From assembly GCF_002727125.1 (NCBI RefSeq), contig NZ_NHOA01000043.1, positions 1 to 64,000 on the forward strand: 64,000 nt of DNA, written 5' to 3'. Position numbers and translations under genes: made by a program. Of this stretch, positions 1-7,772 are shown piece after piece. The stretch's first letter is position 1, and each line of letters begins with the position of its first letter. Below the pieces are notes generated by a model. The model did not search any database and was not told the DNA's origin. It saw nothing but the letters and a program-made list of their open reading frames with translations. Origin of the DNA: Halorubrum persicum. Its GTDB lineage: Archaea; Halobacteriota; Halobacteria; Halobacteriales; Haloferacaceae.

Positions 1-46
1 CGTTTTATCTACTCCCCCCAAAACCGACCCATGGAGACGACCCGCC

Positions 47-589
47 TCACTCGTCCGTGGTCGGCGCCAGCACCACGAGCGCCGCGGCGTCCTCGGTCGC
101 GGTCGGCTCGACCGCCGTCTCACCGTCGAATCGGACGATCTCGCCGGCCTCGACGGCGTGTTGTTCGCCGTCGAGTCGGAGCGCGAACGCCCCGCTCAAC
201 GCGTGGAACAGCACCGTCCGGTCGGGATGGGTGTGCTCGGGGACGCTCTCTCCGGCGTCCAGCGACAGCCGAACCGTCTTCGGCTCGCGTCCCGGGAAGA
301 CCGCCGCGTGCGGCTCGCCGTCGAGGCCCGCGAGCCGCACGGTCTCCGGACCGGACGCGGGCTCGACCTTCGGGAACTCGGCGACGAACCGAGACGCCTC
401 CTCGCGCTCGACCGCGTAGCCGTCCGCGTCGAACGCGGGTTCCTCCGCCGCCAGCTCGCGGTAGAGCGGCGTCGGCTCGTGGTCGTTGACGACGGTGAGC
501 GTCTCGCCGGGATCGAGGTCAGCAAACGCGGTGCGTATCCGGTCGTGTCGCTCGCTCGGCGGGAGCTGCCTGACATCGAGTTCGGACAT
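47..589 (-). CDS. DUF2249 plus cupin domain protein
   Basis: 180-aa soluble protein of two parts. Residues ~5-75 have the DUF2249 pattern (LDVRQLPPSERH, then LDPGETLTVVNDHEPTPLY), a small fold often found with redox or nitric-oxide related proteins. Residues ~95-175 form a single cupin with the metal-binding PEHTHP stretch and the closing turn at GEIVRF. ATG at 589 is preferred over the GTG one codon upstream. The gene ends 46 bp from the window edge and converges on nothing visible. A metal-dependent binding or sensing role is likely from the fold; the substrate cannot be inferred. Confidence 0.8.
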   Translation of the reverse strand: MSELDVRQLPPSERHDRIRTAFADLDPGETLTVVNDHEPTPLYRELAAEEPAFDADGYAVEREEASRFVAEFPKVEPASGPETVRLAGLDGEPHAAVFPGREPKTVRLSLDAGESVPEHTHPDRTVLFHALSGAFALRLDGEQHAVEAGEIVRFDGETAVEPTATEDAAALVVLAPTTDE

Positions 590-660
590 CACGCGTCACT
601 CGCCGTCCGGGGACGATGGGTCGTGTCGCGAACACGTTCGGCTCTCCCGCTCTCCGGCTC

Positions 661-1374
661 TCAGTCGTGGACGGCGGAGCTATCGCCGTCGTCGCCGTCA
701 CCGTCGACCAGCGCCGCGATCCGGTCGCCGATCCGCGCCATGGTCGCGTCCGAGAGCCCGTGGCCGTCGCCCTCGTCGATCCGGAGATCGACCGCCGCGC
801 CGCCCCGGCGGAACGCCGCCGCGGTCGCGCGAACGCGCTCGGGCGGGACGTACGGGTCGCCCTCGCTGCTGTCGATCGCGACCGGCGTTCCCGCGAGCCC
901 CCCGTTCTCCCCGTCGTCGGCCACCGAGCACGGGATCAGGTCGCCTCCCGGGAGCGCCGCGGAAACGACGAACGCGCCGCCGTACCGCCGCGGACGACGG
1001 CGGAGGAACTCGCTCGCGACGGCGCCGCCCTGCGAGACGCCGACGAGCACGACGCGCTCGGGCGGGATCCCGATCTCGGCGGCGGCGTCGACGGCCGCGG
1101 CGACGCAGTCGACCGCCGAGGTCAACGCCGGCTCGTTGGCGGCGATCGGTGCCTCATGGCCCGCCGGGAACCAGTTCGAGCGGACCGCGTTCGGGGCGAT
1201 CAGCGCCGCGCCCGGCCGGTAGAACTCGTCGGCGAGGCGGAGCAGCCCGTCGGCGGTCCCGCCGCGACCGTGGACGAGCACGACCGCGACCGACGCGGCC
1301 GCGGCCGGGGCGCCGCCCGTCTCCAGCGTGGCGTCAGCGTGGGGGCCCTCGACGCCGGAGAGCGCCCGCGTCAT
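661..1374 (-). CDS. Alpha/beta hydrolase, phospholipase/carboxylesterase (MhqD-like)
   Basis: 237-aa serine hydrolase of the phospholipase/carboxylesterase (YpfH/MhqD) group. Visible are the oxyanion region VLVHGRGG (~residues 32-39), the nucleophile elbow GVSQGG (~132-137), an acid in SSEGDPYVP and the catalytic His in GDGHGLS near the end. Length is normal for the family apart from an acidic tail. Its ATG overlaps the stop of the upstream glyoxalase-family gene (ATGA), so the two are probably translationally coupled. In Bacillus, MhqD hydrolases and MhqO glyoxalases belong to the same quinone/catechol detoxification regulon, and the pairing here suggests the same kind of job. The substrate is inferred. 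Confidence 0.85.
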   Translation of the reverse strand: MTRALSGVEGPHADATLETGGAPAAAASVAVVLVHGRGGTADGLLRLADEFYRPGAALIAPNAVRSNWFPAGHEAPIAANEPALTSAVDCVAAAVDAAAEIGIPPERVVLVGVSQGGAVASEFLRRRPRRYGGAFVVSAALPGGDLIPCSVADDGENGGLAGTPVAIDSSEGDPYVPPERVRATAAAFRRGGAAVDLRIDEGDGHGLSDATMARIGDRIAALVDGDGDDGDSSAVHD

Positions 1375-2369
1375 CGTGGTCGGGAACGGTCGCCTTCGAT
1401 GTCGAAGTCGGGGAGCTGGCTCTCGATGAGCTCGCGGTCGTCCTCGAACCGCGGCGGGAGGTACAGCTCCGTCGCGTGACCGGTCGCGTCGGGGTCGGCG
1501 AGCCCGGGACCCCGCGGCCCGTCGGGCGTCGGCGCCTCCGTCGCGAGCTCGACGAGGAGCCCGCCGGGGCCGCGCACGTACAGCGAGTGGAAGAAGTGGC
1601 GGTCCTTCACCCGCGACACGTCGTAGCCGCGCTCGCGGAAGAGGTCGTGCCAGTCGAGCAGCGCCTCGCGGTCGGGGACGCGCACCGCGGCGTGATGGAG
1701 CGCGCCCGGCCCCTCGCGGAGGTACGGCGCGTCCCGGTCGAGGAGGTCGACGACCGTCGCGCGGTCGCCCGGGGCGCGGTAGCGGATCCGGTCGCCGGCC
1801 TCCGCCTCGTACTCGAAGCCGAGCGTGTCGAGGACGCTCGCCGTCCCGTACGGGTCGGCGGGGAGCGCCGTGACGCCGTACAGCCCGCGGATCGCGGCCG
1901 ATTCGGGGACCGAGTCGGCGTCCGCGGCCGCCTCCTCATCGCCGAGCCACGGGTCGCCGCCCGCGTCGCTCTCGACCAGTTCGACGCGGGTACCGGAAGG
2001 GTCGGCGACCGAGAGCGCGGCGTCGCCGAACCGATCGGACGCCGGGAGGTCCTCGACCGCGACACCCCGATCGGTCAGTCGGTCGCGCCAGTAGCCGAGC
2101 GAGTCGGGCGGGACCGCGAAGGCGACGGCGGCGTACCCGGGCTTCCCGGCGCGTCCGGAGTCGCCGTGAGGGTCCGGGAAGACGGTGAACACGGAGCCGG
2201 GCGAGCCCGTCGCGTCGCCGAAGTAGAGGTGGTGTTGGTGGATATCCTCGTAGTTCACGGTCCGGCGGAGCAGCCGGAGTCCGAGGGTCTCAGCGTAGAA
2301 CGAGGCGTGAGCGCCGGCGTCGCCGACGATCCCCGTCACGTGGTGGAGGCCCGGGGTGTCCGAGAGCAT
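1371..2369 (-). CDS. VOC-family ring-cleaving dioxygenase (MhqO-like)
   Basis: 332-aa protein of two tandem vicinal-oxygen-chelate modules, one from GLHHVTGIV at the N-terminus and one from about residue 165. Candidate metal ligands are the His of LHHVT, the His of ALHHAAVRV (~225) and the Glu of GLLVELAT (~285), the spacing expected for glyoxalase/bleomycin-resistance/extradiol dioxygenase proteins. Length matches MhqO-type enzymes (~310-330 aa). First gene of a two-gene operon with the overlapping hydrolase. Likely acts on quinone- or catechol-like electrophiles. True ring cleavage versus thiol-adduct processing cannot be decided from sequence. Confidence 0.82.
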   Translation of the reverse strand: MLSDTPGLHHVTGIVGDAGAHASFYAETLGLRLLRRTVNYEDIHQHHLYFGDATGSPGSVFTVFPDPHGDSGRAGKPGYAAVAFAVPPDSLGYWRDRLTDRGVAVEDLPASDRFGDAALSVADPSGTRVELVESDAGGDPWLGDEEAAADADSVPESAAIRGLYGVTALPADPYGTASVLDTLGFEYEAEAGDRIRYRAPGDRATVVDLLDRDAPYLREGPGALHHAAVRVPDREALLDWHDLFRERGYDVSRVKDRHFFHSLYVRGPGGLLVELATEAPTPDGPRGPGLADPDATGHATELYLPPRFEDDRELIESQLPDFDIEGDRSRPR

Positions 2370-2432
2370 GCCCGAACATGATCGCGCCGACGCAAACCGA
2401 TGTCGGTGGGGACAGTCCGGGGTCGCGACGAC

Positions 2433-2798
2433 TCACGCCATCAGCAGGAGCCGCATATTGCTCGCGGTGAGGTAGGTGCCGACGATCGTCAGCAGCACCG
2501 GCGGGAAGTAGTAGAGGAGACCGTCGCCATCGCGGGCGCCGCTGACGCTGATCCAGAGCATGACCAGGTAGACGGCGATCTTCAGGGCGACGAGGCCGCC
2601 GAGCCCGAACGAATCGAGCGCGAACGCGACCACCGGATTCGCCTCTTGAATCGTCGGCACGTACTCCAAGAAGGCGATCGTCGAGACCACGTCGCCGACG
2701 CCGTACGTCGCCGTCGCGGCGATCCACAGCCAGTAGAACTCCTGTGGCCGCTGGAGGTAGGCCGGGCGTCGGCGCCGTCGGTTTCGGGACCGGGACAC
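2433..2798 (-). CDS. Small membrane protein, DUF5658-like
   Basis: 121-aa protein with a basic N-terminus (RNRRRRRP) and about four hydrophobic segments, at roughly residues 22-45, 52-75, 80-95 and 98-118. The sequence YGVGDVVSTIAFLEY...EANPVVAF resembles small DUF5658-type membrane proteins, but I hold that family name loosely. The start is a GTG at 2798. A perfect 16-bp palindrome ends two bases upstream of it, which could be an operator or could mean the start is misplaced. It is divergent from endonuclease III. Function unknown. Confidence 0.65.
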   Translation of the reverse strand: MSRSRNRRRRRPAYLQRPQEFYWLWIAATATYGVGDVVSTIAFLEYVPTIQEANPVVAFALDSFGLGGLVALKIAVYLVMLWISVSGARDGDGLLYYFPPVLLTIVGTYLTASNMRLLLMA

Positions 2799-2799
2799 G

Positions 2800-2815
2800 C
2801 CTCGACATGTCGAGG
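2800..2815. promoter_or_regulatory. Perfect 16-bp palindrome, candidate operator
   Basis: CCTCGACATGTCGAGG is a perfect inverted repeat with no spacer. It lies between the divergent genes for the small membrane protein (GTG at 2798) and endonuclease III (ATG at 2910). A dimeric regulator site is one reading. As a transcript it could fold only poorly, because there is no loop. No family-specific operator is recognised. Confidence 0.4.
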
Positions 2816-2909
2816 AGACGACCTGAATCTATCGGTTCGAAACGGGGGCGCGGGCCGAGAAGCGCGTCGTTTCCGGATCGTTCAATGGCGCCCGCGCGGA
2901 GGGATCGCT

Positions 2910-3593
2910 ATGGGCACGCCACTGGAGCCGCGGGAGGAGCAGGTCGAGGAGGTCCTCGACCGGCTCTACGAGGAGTACCCCGATTCGACCATCTCGCTGA
3001 ACTACTCGAACCGGCTTGAGCTGCTCATCGCCGTGATCCTCTCCGCGCAGTGCACGGACGAGCGCGTGAACGAGGTGTGCGCCGACCTGTTCGAGACGTA
3101 CGAGACGCCCGAGGAGTACGCGAACGCGCCACAGGAGGAGCTCGCGGAGGCGATCAACTCGATCACCTACTACAACAGCAAGGCGGAGTACATCCGGTCG
3201 TCCTGCGCCGACATCGCCGAGAAGCACGGCGGCGAGGTTCCGGACACGATGTCGGCGCTGACCGATCTGGCGGGCGTCGGCCGGAAGACCGCCAACGTCG
3301 TGCTCCAGCACGGCCACGACGTTGTCGAGGGGATCGTCGTCGACACTCACGTCCAGCGGCTCACTCGCCGACTCGCGATCACGGAAGAGGAGAGTCCGAC
3401 GAAGATCGAACAGGACCTCCTCGACGTGGTCCCCGAAGACGACTGGCAGCAGTTCACGCACCTCATGATCGACCACGGCCGCGCGACGTGCACCGCGATC
3501 AACCCGGACTGCGGCGACTGCGTGCTCGCGGACATCTGTCCCTCGGAGAAGGGCGACGGCGACGTGGACCTGGCGAGCGGCGAGGCGTGGTGA
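2910..3593 (+). CDS. nth: Endonuclease III, DNA glycosylase/AP lyase
   Basis: 227-aa base-excision-repair enzyme that removes oxidised pyrimidines and nicks abasic sites. The helix-hairpin-helix LAGVGRKTANVV (~115-126) carries the catalytic Lys, and the catalytic Asp follows in VVDTHVQRL (~143). The C-terminal 4Fe-4S loop is CTAINPDCGDCVLADIC, giving the C-x6-C-x2-C-x5-C spacing. SAQCTD near residue 46 is also typical. ATG at 2910 gives the usual length; longer in-frame upstream sequence is not conserved-looking. It stands alone, divergent from the small membrane gene. Confidence 0.97.
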   Translation: MGTPLEPREEQVEEVLDRLYEEYPDSTISLNYSNRLELLIAVILSAQCTDERVNEVCADLFETYETPEEYANAPQEELAEAINSITYYNSKAEYIRSSCADIAEKHGGEVPDTMSALTDLAGVGRKTANVVLQHGHDVVEGIVVDTHVQRLTRRLAITEEESPTKIEQDLLDVVPEDDWQQFTHLMIDHGRATCTAINPDCGDCVLADICPSEKGDGDVDLASGEAW

Positions 3594-3693
3594 AACGGGC
3601 GACGCACGGGCAGCGTGGCCGAGAAGCGACGAGACGCGACGGTTCGGCTGAGTGGAGTATTTAAAGACCCAACCGACCGGGGGAAGTCGCCGA

Positions 3694-3713
3694 TCCCTTC
3701 CACCGGAAAGGGA
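3694..3713 (+). promoter_or_regulatory. Leader hairpin upstream of doxX
   Basis: TCCCTT and AAGGGA form a 6-bp stem with an 8-nt loop, about 60 nt upstream of the DoxX start. A TATA-like TATTTAAAG lies at about 3658-3666, so this hairpin would be in a leader of about 80 nt. A second TATA-like element (GTTTAT, ~3726-3731) downstream of it could give a short leader instead. The start at 3770 has a Shine-Dalgarno-like AGGAG at 3758-3762, unusual in a window of mostly leaderless genes. Confidence 0.35.
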
Positions 3714-3769
3714 ACTCGCTTCCGTGTTTATCACTGCAACCGGTGTATCCGTAAGTGAGGAGAAACACA

Positions 3770-4327
3770 ATGTCCACAAAAACCACAAACGAGTTCGGCG
3801 GAGAGATCGGCGGCGTCACGCTTCTGGGCAAGGCCCACTCGCTGTCGGCGCTGTTCATCGTCATGCTCCGGGCGACGATCGGCGGGATGATCCTGTTTGC
3901 CGGACTCGGGAAGATCACCGGGGAGGCGTTCGACGCGAGCGGCTACCTCGTCCACGGCGTCGACGCGGCGAGCCCGGTGAGCGGGCTGTACGCCGCCATG
4001 GGCTCGACGGCGTGGTTCGTCGAGTTCGCGAACGTCTTCGTCCCGGCCACGCAGCTGCTCATCGGCATGGCGCTCATCGCCGGGGCGTTCGTCCGGCTGG
4101 CCGCGCTCGGCGGCGCGATGCAGATGACGCTGTTCTACCTCGGCGGGTGGAGCGGCGACGCGCTCGCGCTGTTCGACTCGACGCTGGTGTACGCGGTCGT
4201 GTTCCTCACGGTCGCCGCGTTCGGCGCTGGCCGCGTCCTCGGCCTCGACGCCTACATCGAGCGGCTCGAGGTGGGCGGGCAGGCGCTGGTCGAGAAGTTC
4301 CCGGTGCTCCGCTACGTCCTCGGGTGA
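3770..4327 (+). CDS. DoxX family membrane protein
   Basis: 185-aa integral membrane protein with four predicted helices (about residues 28-50, 80-100, 105-125, 135-160). DoxX hallmarks are the first-helix RATIGGMILFAGLGKI stretch and the later FLTVAAFGAGRVLGLD. DoxX proteins include thiosulfate:quinone oxidoreductase subunits, the bacterial DoxX-SodA-SseA redox complex, and MhqP of the quinone-resistance operon. ATG at 3770 is chosen over a GTG at 3755 because AGGAG sits 7 nt upstream of the ATG. Role unproven; redox stress at the membrane is plausible given the nearby MhqO/MhqD-like pair. Confidence 0.88.
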   Translation: MSTKTTNEFGGEIGGVTLLGKAHSLSALFIVMLRATIGGMILFAGLGKITGEAFDASGYLVHGVDAASPVSGLYAAMGSTAWFVEFANVFVPATQLLIGMALIAGAFVRLAALGGAMQMTLFYLGGWSGDALALFDSTLVYAVVFLTVAAFGAGRVLGLDAYIERLEVGGQALVEKFPVLRYVLG

Positions 4328-4373
4328 ACTGAGGCGCGTCGCGAGGGCGTCTGACAAGTGACCGCTCGTCGCC

Positions 4374-4470
4374 GGCTCGGTTTTCGCTACCTGTTGCGGG
4401 CTCGTTTTTCGCTGTCTGTCGTCAGCTCGCTTTTGCGCTGCCTGTCGTCAGTTCGTGTTCGGCTACCGCC
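4374..4470. repeat. Degenerate 25-bp tandem repeat, about 3.8 copies
   Basis: The 312-bp gap between doxX and the DUF2391 gene holds units starting at 4374, 4399, 4424 and 4450 with consensus RGCTCGNTTTTCGCTNCCTGT plus a few bases. The units diverge by several substitutions and one inserted base. No coding sequence is convincing here, and the T-runs could also act as oligo-T termination signals for doxX. The rest of the gap holds only a weak promoter-like stretch. Confidence 0.6.
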
Positions 4471-4639
4471 TCCAGCCAGCCACCTCGCGCAGACACGGAT
4501 TCGGTTCGGCGTGTCTGCCGAACCGGTCAACGGGCCGCAGCCGTCGACTCCGAGCGCGCCGGGTCACGGGCCGCGGCCCGTCGTCGACGTCGAGAGCGAC
4601 AGGTAGGCACATAACCCGAGAGGCAGACGGGACGAGGTG

Positions 4640-5209
4640 ATGACCCGCACTGAATCGCCCGGGGGCGATCGGAACGCCGACATCGATGACGTGCTGACCG
4701 AGTTGGACGAACTGGAGGAGATGGTCGACAAAGACGAGGAGTTACAGCAGGTCCGAGAGACCATGCGGACCGCGCGAAAGGTCCGTCCGAGCGGCGTCAT
4801 CGGCCGATTCCGGACGCAGTTCGGCCTCCGTGACGCCGGCGAAGCGCTGGTGGGAAGTTTCGTCTTCGGCCTGCCGATGATCGTCGAGGACGGCGCGCTC
4901 GACATCGGCCGGTTCATCGCCGAGCGGCCGCTGGCTCTCGCCCTCACGCTCCTGTTCGGCGGGGCGGTCGTCTTCGGGATACTGCGCGCCGGCGAGTTCG
5001 AGCGCGTCGTCGAAGACCGGATCGGGGGCGTCGTTCCCCTGCGACCCGTCGCGATCGTTACCATCGCGAGCGGGTTGGCCGTCGCGTTGATGACCGGTTG
5101 GGGCCGGGTCTCGTGGAGCGAGCCGACGGTCGCGGGCGCACAGACGCTGCTGATCGCCATCGTGATGAGCGTCGGCGCCTCCGTCGGCGACATCCTCCCG
5201 GAGAACTAA
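4640..5209 (+). CDS. DUF2391 family integral membrane protein
   Basis: 189-aa protein whose N-terminal third (~1-60) is hydrophilic, acidic and coiled-coil-like (VLTELDELEEMVDKDEELQQV). Four hydrophobic segments follow, at ~75-90, 98-120, 133-155 and 162-182. This architecture and the DILPEN ending match the archaeal DUF2391 (TIGR02587-type) membrane family. ATG at 4640 is preferred to the adjacent GTG at 4637. It stands alone on this strand. No biochemical role is known; the coiled coil suggests oligomerisation or a cytosolic partner. Confidence 0.75.
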   Translation: MTRTESPGGDRNADIDDVLTELDELEEMVDKDEELQQVRETMRTARKVRPSGVIGRFRTQFGLRDAGEALVGSFVFGLPMIVEDGALDIGRFIAERPLALALTLLFGGAVVFGILRAGEFERVVEDRIGGVVPLRPVAIVTIASGLAVALMTGWGRVSWSEPTVAGAQTLLIAIVMSVGASVGDILPEN

Positions 5210-5285
5210 CTGCGGCGGGCCGGGGTGGCCGACCTCGGAGGCGTCCGCGCGGAGTGGGTGGAGTATCGCGGGACGGAGCGAAGGG

Positions 5286-5348
5286 GCGTGAAACGGCACA
5301 GAGCGAACGGGAGTGAAACGGAACAGAAGGGTGTGAAGTGGCGCAGAT
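5286..5348. repeat. Three degenerate copies of GNGTGAARYGGNNCAGA
   Basis: Units start at 5286, 5311 and 5331 in the gap upstream of the glutamate-cysteine ligase gene. Spacing is uneven (25 and 20 bp) and the third copy is diverged. Possibly remnants of slippage; could also be repeated regulator sites, although they lie 60 bp or more upstream of the TATA box. Confidence 0.35.
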
Positions 5349-5404
5349 CTGCGGACCGTTTCGCGTTCGACGACGGCGTCACCGCGCCGCTTTCGGGTTC
5401 CAAT

Positions 5405-5413
5405 CCATATAAG
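5405..5413 (+). promoter_or_regulatory. TATA box of glutamate-cysteine ligase gene
   Basis: CCATATAAG is centred about 30 bp upstream of the ATG at 5439, so transcription should begin within a few bases of the start codon, giving a leaderless mRNA as is usual in haloarchaea. This supports the chosen start. Confidence 0.6.
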
Positions 5414-5438
5414 ACCGCGCGGCCGGTACGGAGCGGTA

Positions 5439-6518
5439 ATGGAACTCGGTTCGCGGGACGCGTTCGCTCGGATGGGGACCCTCGGCATCGAGGAGGAGTT
5501 CTACATCGTCGATGCCGACGGCCGCCCGACCTCGGGGACCGACGATCTCGTCTACGGCCGCGATCCGCCGGCTGCGGTGCCGGAGGGGTTCGACCACGAG
5601 CTGTTCAAATGCACCATCGAGGCGCAGACGGAACTGATCGAGGATCCGTCGAACGCGGGCGACGCCCTCTCGACGGTGCGGGAGGCGCTCGTCGACCACG
5701 CCGCCGCCGACGGCTACCGGATCGCGGCGGCGGGCCTCCATCCGGCGGCGAAGTGGCGCGAGCTGGATCACGCCGAGAAGCCGCGCTACCAGGCGCAGTT
5801 GGACCGGATCCAGTACCCGCAACACCGCAACACCACGGCGGGGCTCCACGTCCACGTCGGCGTCGACGACGCGGACAAGGCGGTGTGGATCGCCAACCGG
5901 CTCCGGTGGCACTCACCGATTCTGCTCGCGCTCTCGGCGAACTCACCGTTCTGGAACGGCTTCGACACCGGGCTCGCCTCGGCTCGGGCGAAGATCTTCG
6001 AGAACCTCCCGAACACGGGGATCCCGTCCGCGTTCGACGACTTCGACGCCTTCCAGCGCTACGAGCGCCGGATGGTCGAACGGGGCGCCATCTCCGACCG
6101 CGGCGAGCTCTGGTTCGACGTGCGCCCCCACACCGGCCACGGCACGGTCGAAGTGCGCGCGCCCGACGCCCAGCGCGACCCGGCGGTCACCCTCGCGATG
6201 GTCGAGTACGTCCACGCCCTCGTCGTCGACTACGCCGAGCGCTACGCGGACGGCGAGTCCCCGCCGACGCTCCGCCGAGAACTGTTAGACGAGAACAAGT
6301 GGCGGGCGATTCGGCGCGGCCACGACGCCTCCTTCATCACCCGAGACGGCGAGGAGACGGTCTCGCTTGGCGACGTGGTCGCCACCGAGTGCGATCGGCT
6401 CGGGATCGACGGGATCCGCGCGGTGTACGACGCCGAGAGCGGCAGTCGGCGCCAGCGCCGGCTCCGCGACGAGAGGGGCCTCGACGCGCTCTGCGAGGAT
6501 CTCGTGTTGTCGCCGTAA
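5439..6518 (+). CDS. gshA: Glutamate-cysteine ligase (haloarchaeal, YbdK-like)
   Basis: 359-aa ATP-grasp-like carboxylate-amine ligase. The opening [11 protein letters not shown] is the family's ATP/Mg and glutamate-binding signature. Further marks are [11 protein letters not shown] (~58-68), [11 protein letters not shown] (~130-140), and ELWFDVRPH...GTVEVRAPD (~225-250), which carries active-site acids. Haloarchaea make gamma-glutamylcysteine rather than glutathione as their main small thiol, using this enzyme. Length is normal. A TATA box places transcription start close to the ATG. CoaD and a CoA-disulfide-reductase-like flavoprotein lie within the next 4 kb, giving a thiol-metabolism neighbourhood. 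Confidence 0.88.
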   Translation: MELGSRDAFARMGTLGIEEEFYIVDADGRPTSGTDDLVYGRDPPAAVPEGFDHELFKCTIEAQTELIEDPSNAGDALSTVREALVDHAAADGYRIAAAGLHPAAKWRELDHAEKPRYQAQLDRIQYPQHRNTTAGLHVHVGVDDADKAVWIANRLRWHSPILLALSANSPFWNGFDTGLASARAKIFENLPNTGIPSAFDDFDAFQRYERRMVERGAISDRGELWFDVRPHTGHGTVEVRAPDAQRDPAVTLAMVEYVHALVVDYAERYADGESPPTLRRELLDENKWRAIRRGHDASFITRDGEETVSLGDVVATECDRLGIDGIRAVYDAESGSRRQRRLRDERGLDALCEDLVLSP

Positions 6519-6623
6519 GCGGGAGGGCAGGACGCGGTTCGTGTGAGCGGGAAGCCGGGACGCGTTCCGTTGGAACCGAAACGACGAGAAACGCTTTTGG
6601 GCGCGCGGACCCCAAATTCCGGT

Positions 6624-7217
6624 ATGACTACAGACGATCACGGCGACGGCGCCGACGACGAGTCGCCGACCGATCGAACCCGCGAGGAGCTCCGGAAGAC
6701 CAAGGAACGGCTCGGAGAGGGCGCGGACAAGGCCGTCAAGGGGTTCGACGACAACGTCGTCGACCTCCTGTCGTGGCTGCTCGACACCGAGACGCGCGCG
6801 CGGATCTACGTCTTCCTCCGCGACAACCCAAACAGCACGAGCGACGAGGTCGCCGACGGCACCGGCCTCTACCCGAGCACGGTCCGCGAGGCGCTCGCGG
6901 AGCTCCACGACGAGGGAACCGTCGAACGCGACAAGCGCGAGGCCAGCGGCGCCGGCAACAACCCCTACGAGTACGAGGCGATCGCCCCGAGCGAGCTGGT
7001 ACAGGGCGTCGTCGGCGACGTGCAGCGGGAGCTCAACGCCGTGTTCAACCTCGATCGGCGGCTCGGCGGCGAGTCGCCCGACGGCGACGCGGAGCCGGTC
7101 CAGATATCTGTCGACGGCGACGACGGCGAAGTAGACGGCGACGGCGACGACGGCGAAGTAGACGGCAACGCCGACAGCGACGACGGCGAAGGAGACGCCG
7201 ACAGCGACGACCGGTAG
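6624..7217 (+). CDS. Winged-helix transcriptional regulator with acidic repeat tail
   Basis: 197-aa protein. Residues ~1-45 are charged and probably helical; ~48-120 form a winged helix (LLDTETRARIYVFLRDNP, then the recognition helix YPSTVREALAELHDEGTVERD and a wing). The last ~45 residues are Asp/Gly/Glu repeats (DDGEVDGDG units) encoded by a 21-24 bp DNA repeat at ~7100-7205. ArsR/TrmB-like haloarchaeal regulators share this core. No ligand-binding domain is seen, so the signal is unknown. Not obviously in an operon: coaD follows after 60 bp with its own TATA box. Confidence 0.82.
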   Translation: MTTDDHGDGADDESPTDRTREELRKTKERLGEGADKAVKGFDDNVVDLLSWLLDTETRARIYVFLRDNPNSTSDEVADGTGLYPSTVREALAELHDEGTVERDKREASGAGNNPYEYEAIAPSELVQGVVGDVQRELNAVFNLDRRLGGESPDGDAEPVQISVDGDDGEVDGDGDDGEVDGNADSDDGEGDADSDDR

Positions 7218-7277
7218 GGCGCACTCGTTCGCTCCCGCTTCGAGACGTTTTAAGTCCCGTCCGCGCAATCAGTGTGC

Positions 7278-7772
7278 ATGAACGTCGCGCTGGGTGGTAC
7301 GTTCGATCCCGTTCACGACGGCCACCGGAAGCTGTTCGAACGGGCGTTCGAGCTGGGTGACGTGACCGTCGGACTCACGTCGGACGAGCTCGCGCCGAAG
7401 ACCCGCCACGTCGAGCGGTACGTCCGCCCGTACGACCGGCGCAAGCGCGACCTCGAAGCCGAGCTGTCCGGGCTCGCCGACGAACACGACCGCGAGTTCG
7501 AGGTCCGCAAGCTGACGGATCCGACCGGCATCGCGGTCGAGCCCGAGTTCGACGCGCTGATCGTGTCCCCGGAGACGAGAGACGGCGGCGACCAGATCAA
7601 CGAGATCCGCCGAGAGCGCGGCCACGACCCCCTCGAACTCGTCGTGGTCGACCACGTCCCGGCCGAGGACGGCGAACGCATCTCCTCGACCCGGATCGTC
7701 GCCGGCGAGATCGACGAACACGGCAACCTCACCCCCGAACGGGAGGGGCGGGGCGCGACTCGCCTGGAATGA
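7278..7772 (+). CDS. coaD: Phosphopantetheine adenylyltransferase, archaeal type
   Basis: 164-aa nucleotidyltransferase of the cytidylyltransferase-like superfamily that makes dephospho-CoA from 4'-phosphopantetheine and ATP. The nucleotide-binding motif GGTFDPVHDGH is at residues 6-16, and the second signature ISSTRI is at ~138-143. ATG at 7278 is chosen over GTG at 7272 because the TATA element GTTTTAAG at 7246-7253 predicts transcription start near 7275. The last codons overlap the start of the next gene (ATGA). CoA biosynthesis is the firm role. Confidence 0.93.
   Translation: MNVALGGTFDPVHDGHRKLFERAFELGDVTVGLTSDELAPKTRHVERYVRPYDRRKRDLEAELSGLADEHDREFEVRKLTDPTGIAVEPEFDALIVSPETRDGGDQINEIRRERGHDPLELVVVDHVPAEDGERISSTRIVAGEIDEHGNLTPEREGRGATRLE

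Noticed and set aside
486-2381. Long forward-strand open frame opposite the VOC/hydrolase genes
   Set aside because: Arg-rich composition, antisense to two genes with clear motifs; in ~67% GC DNA stop codons are scarce and such shadows are common.
3694-3769. Riboswitch in the doxX leader
   Set aside because: One short hairpin and a Shine-Dalgarno-like site only; no known aptamer pattern and an alternative closer promoter exists.
4358-4606. 82-codon frame in the doxX-DUF2391 gap
   Set aside because: Overlaps the 25-bp repeats and lacks acidic composition or promoter.
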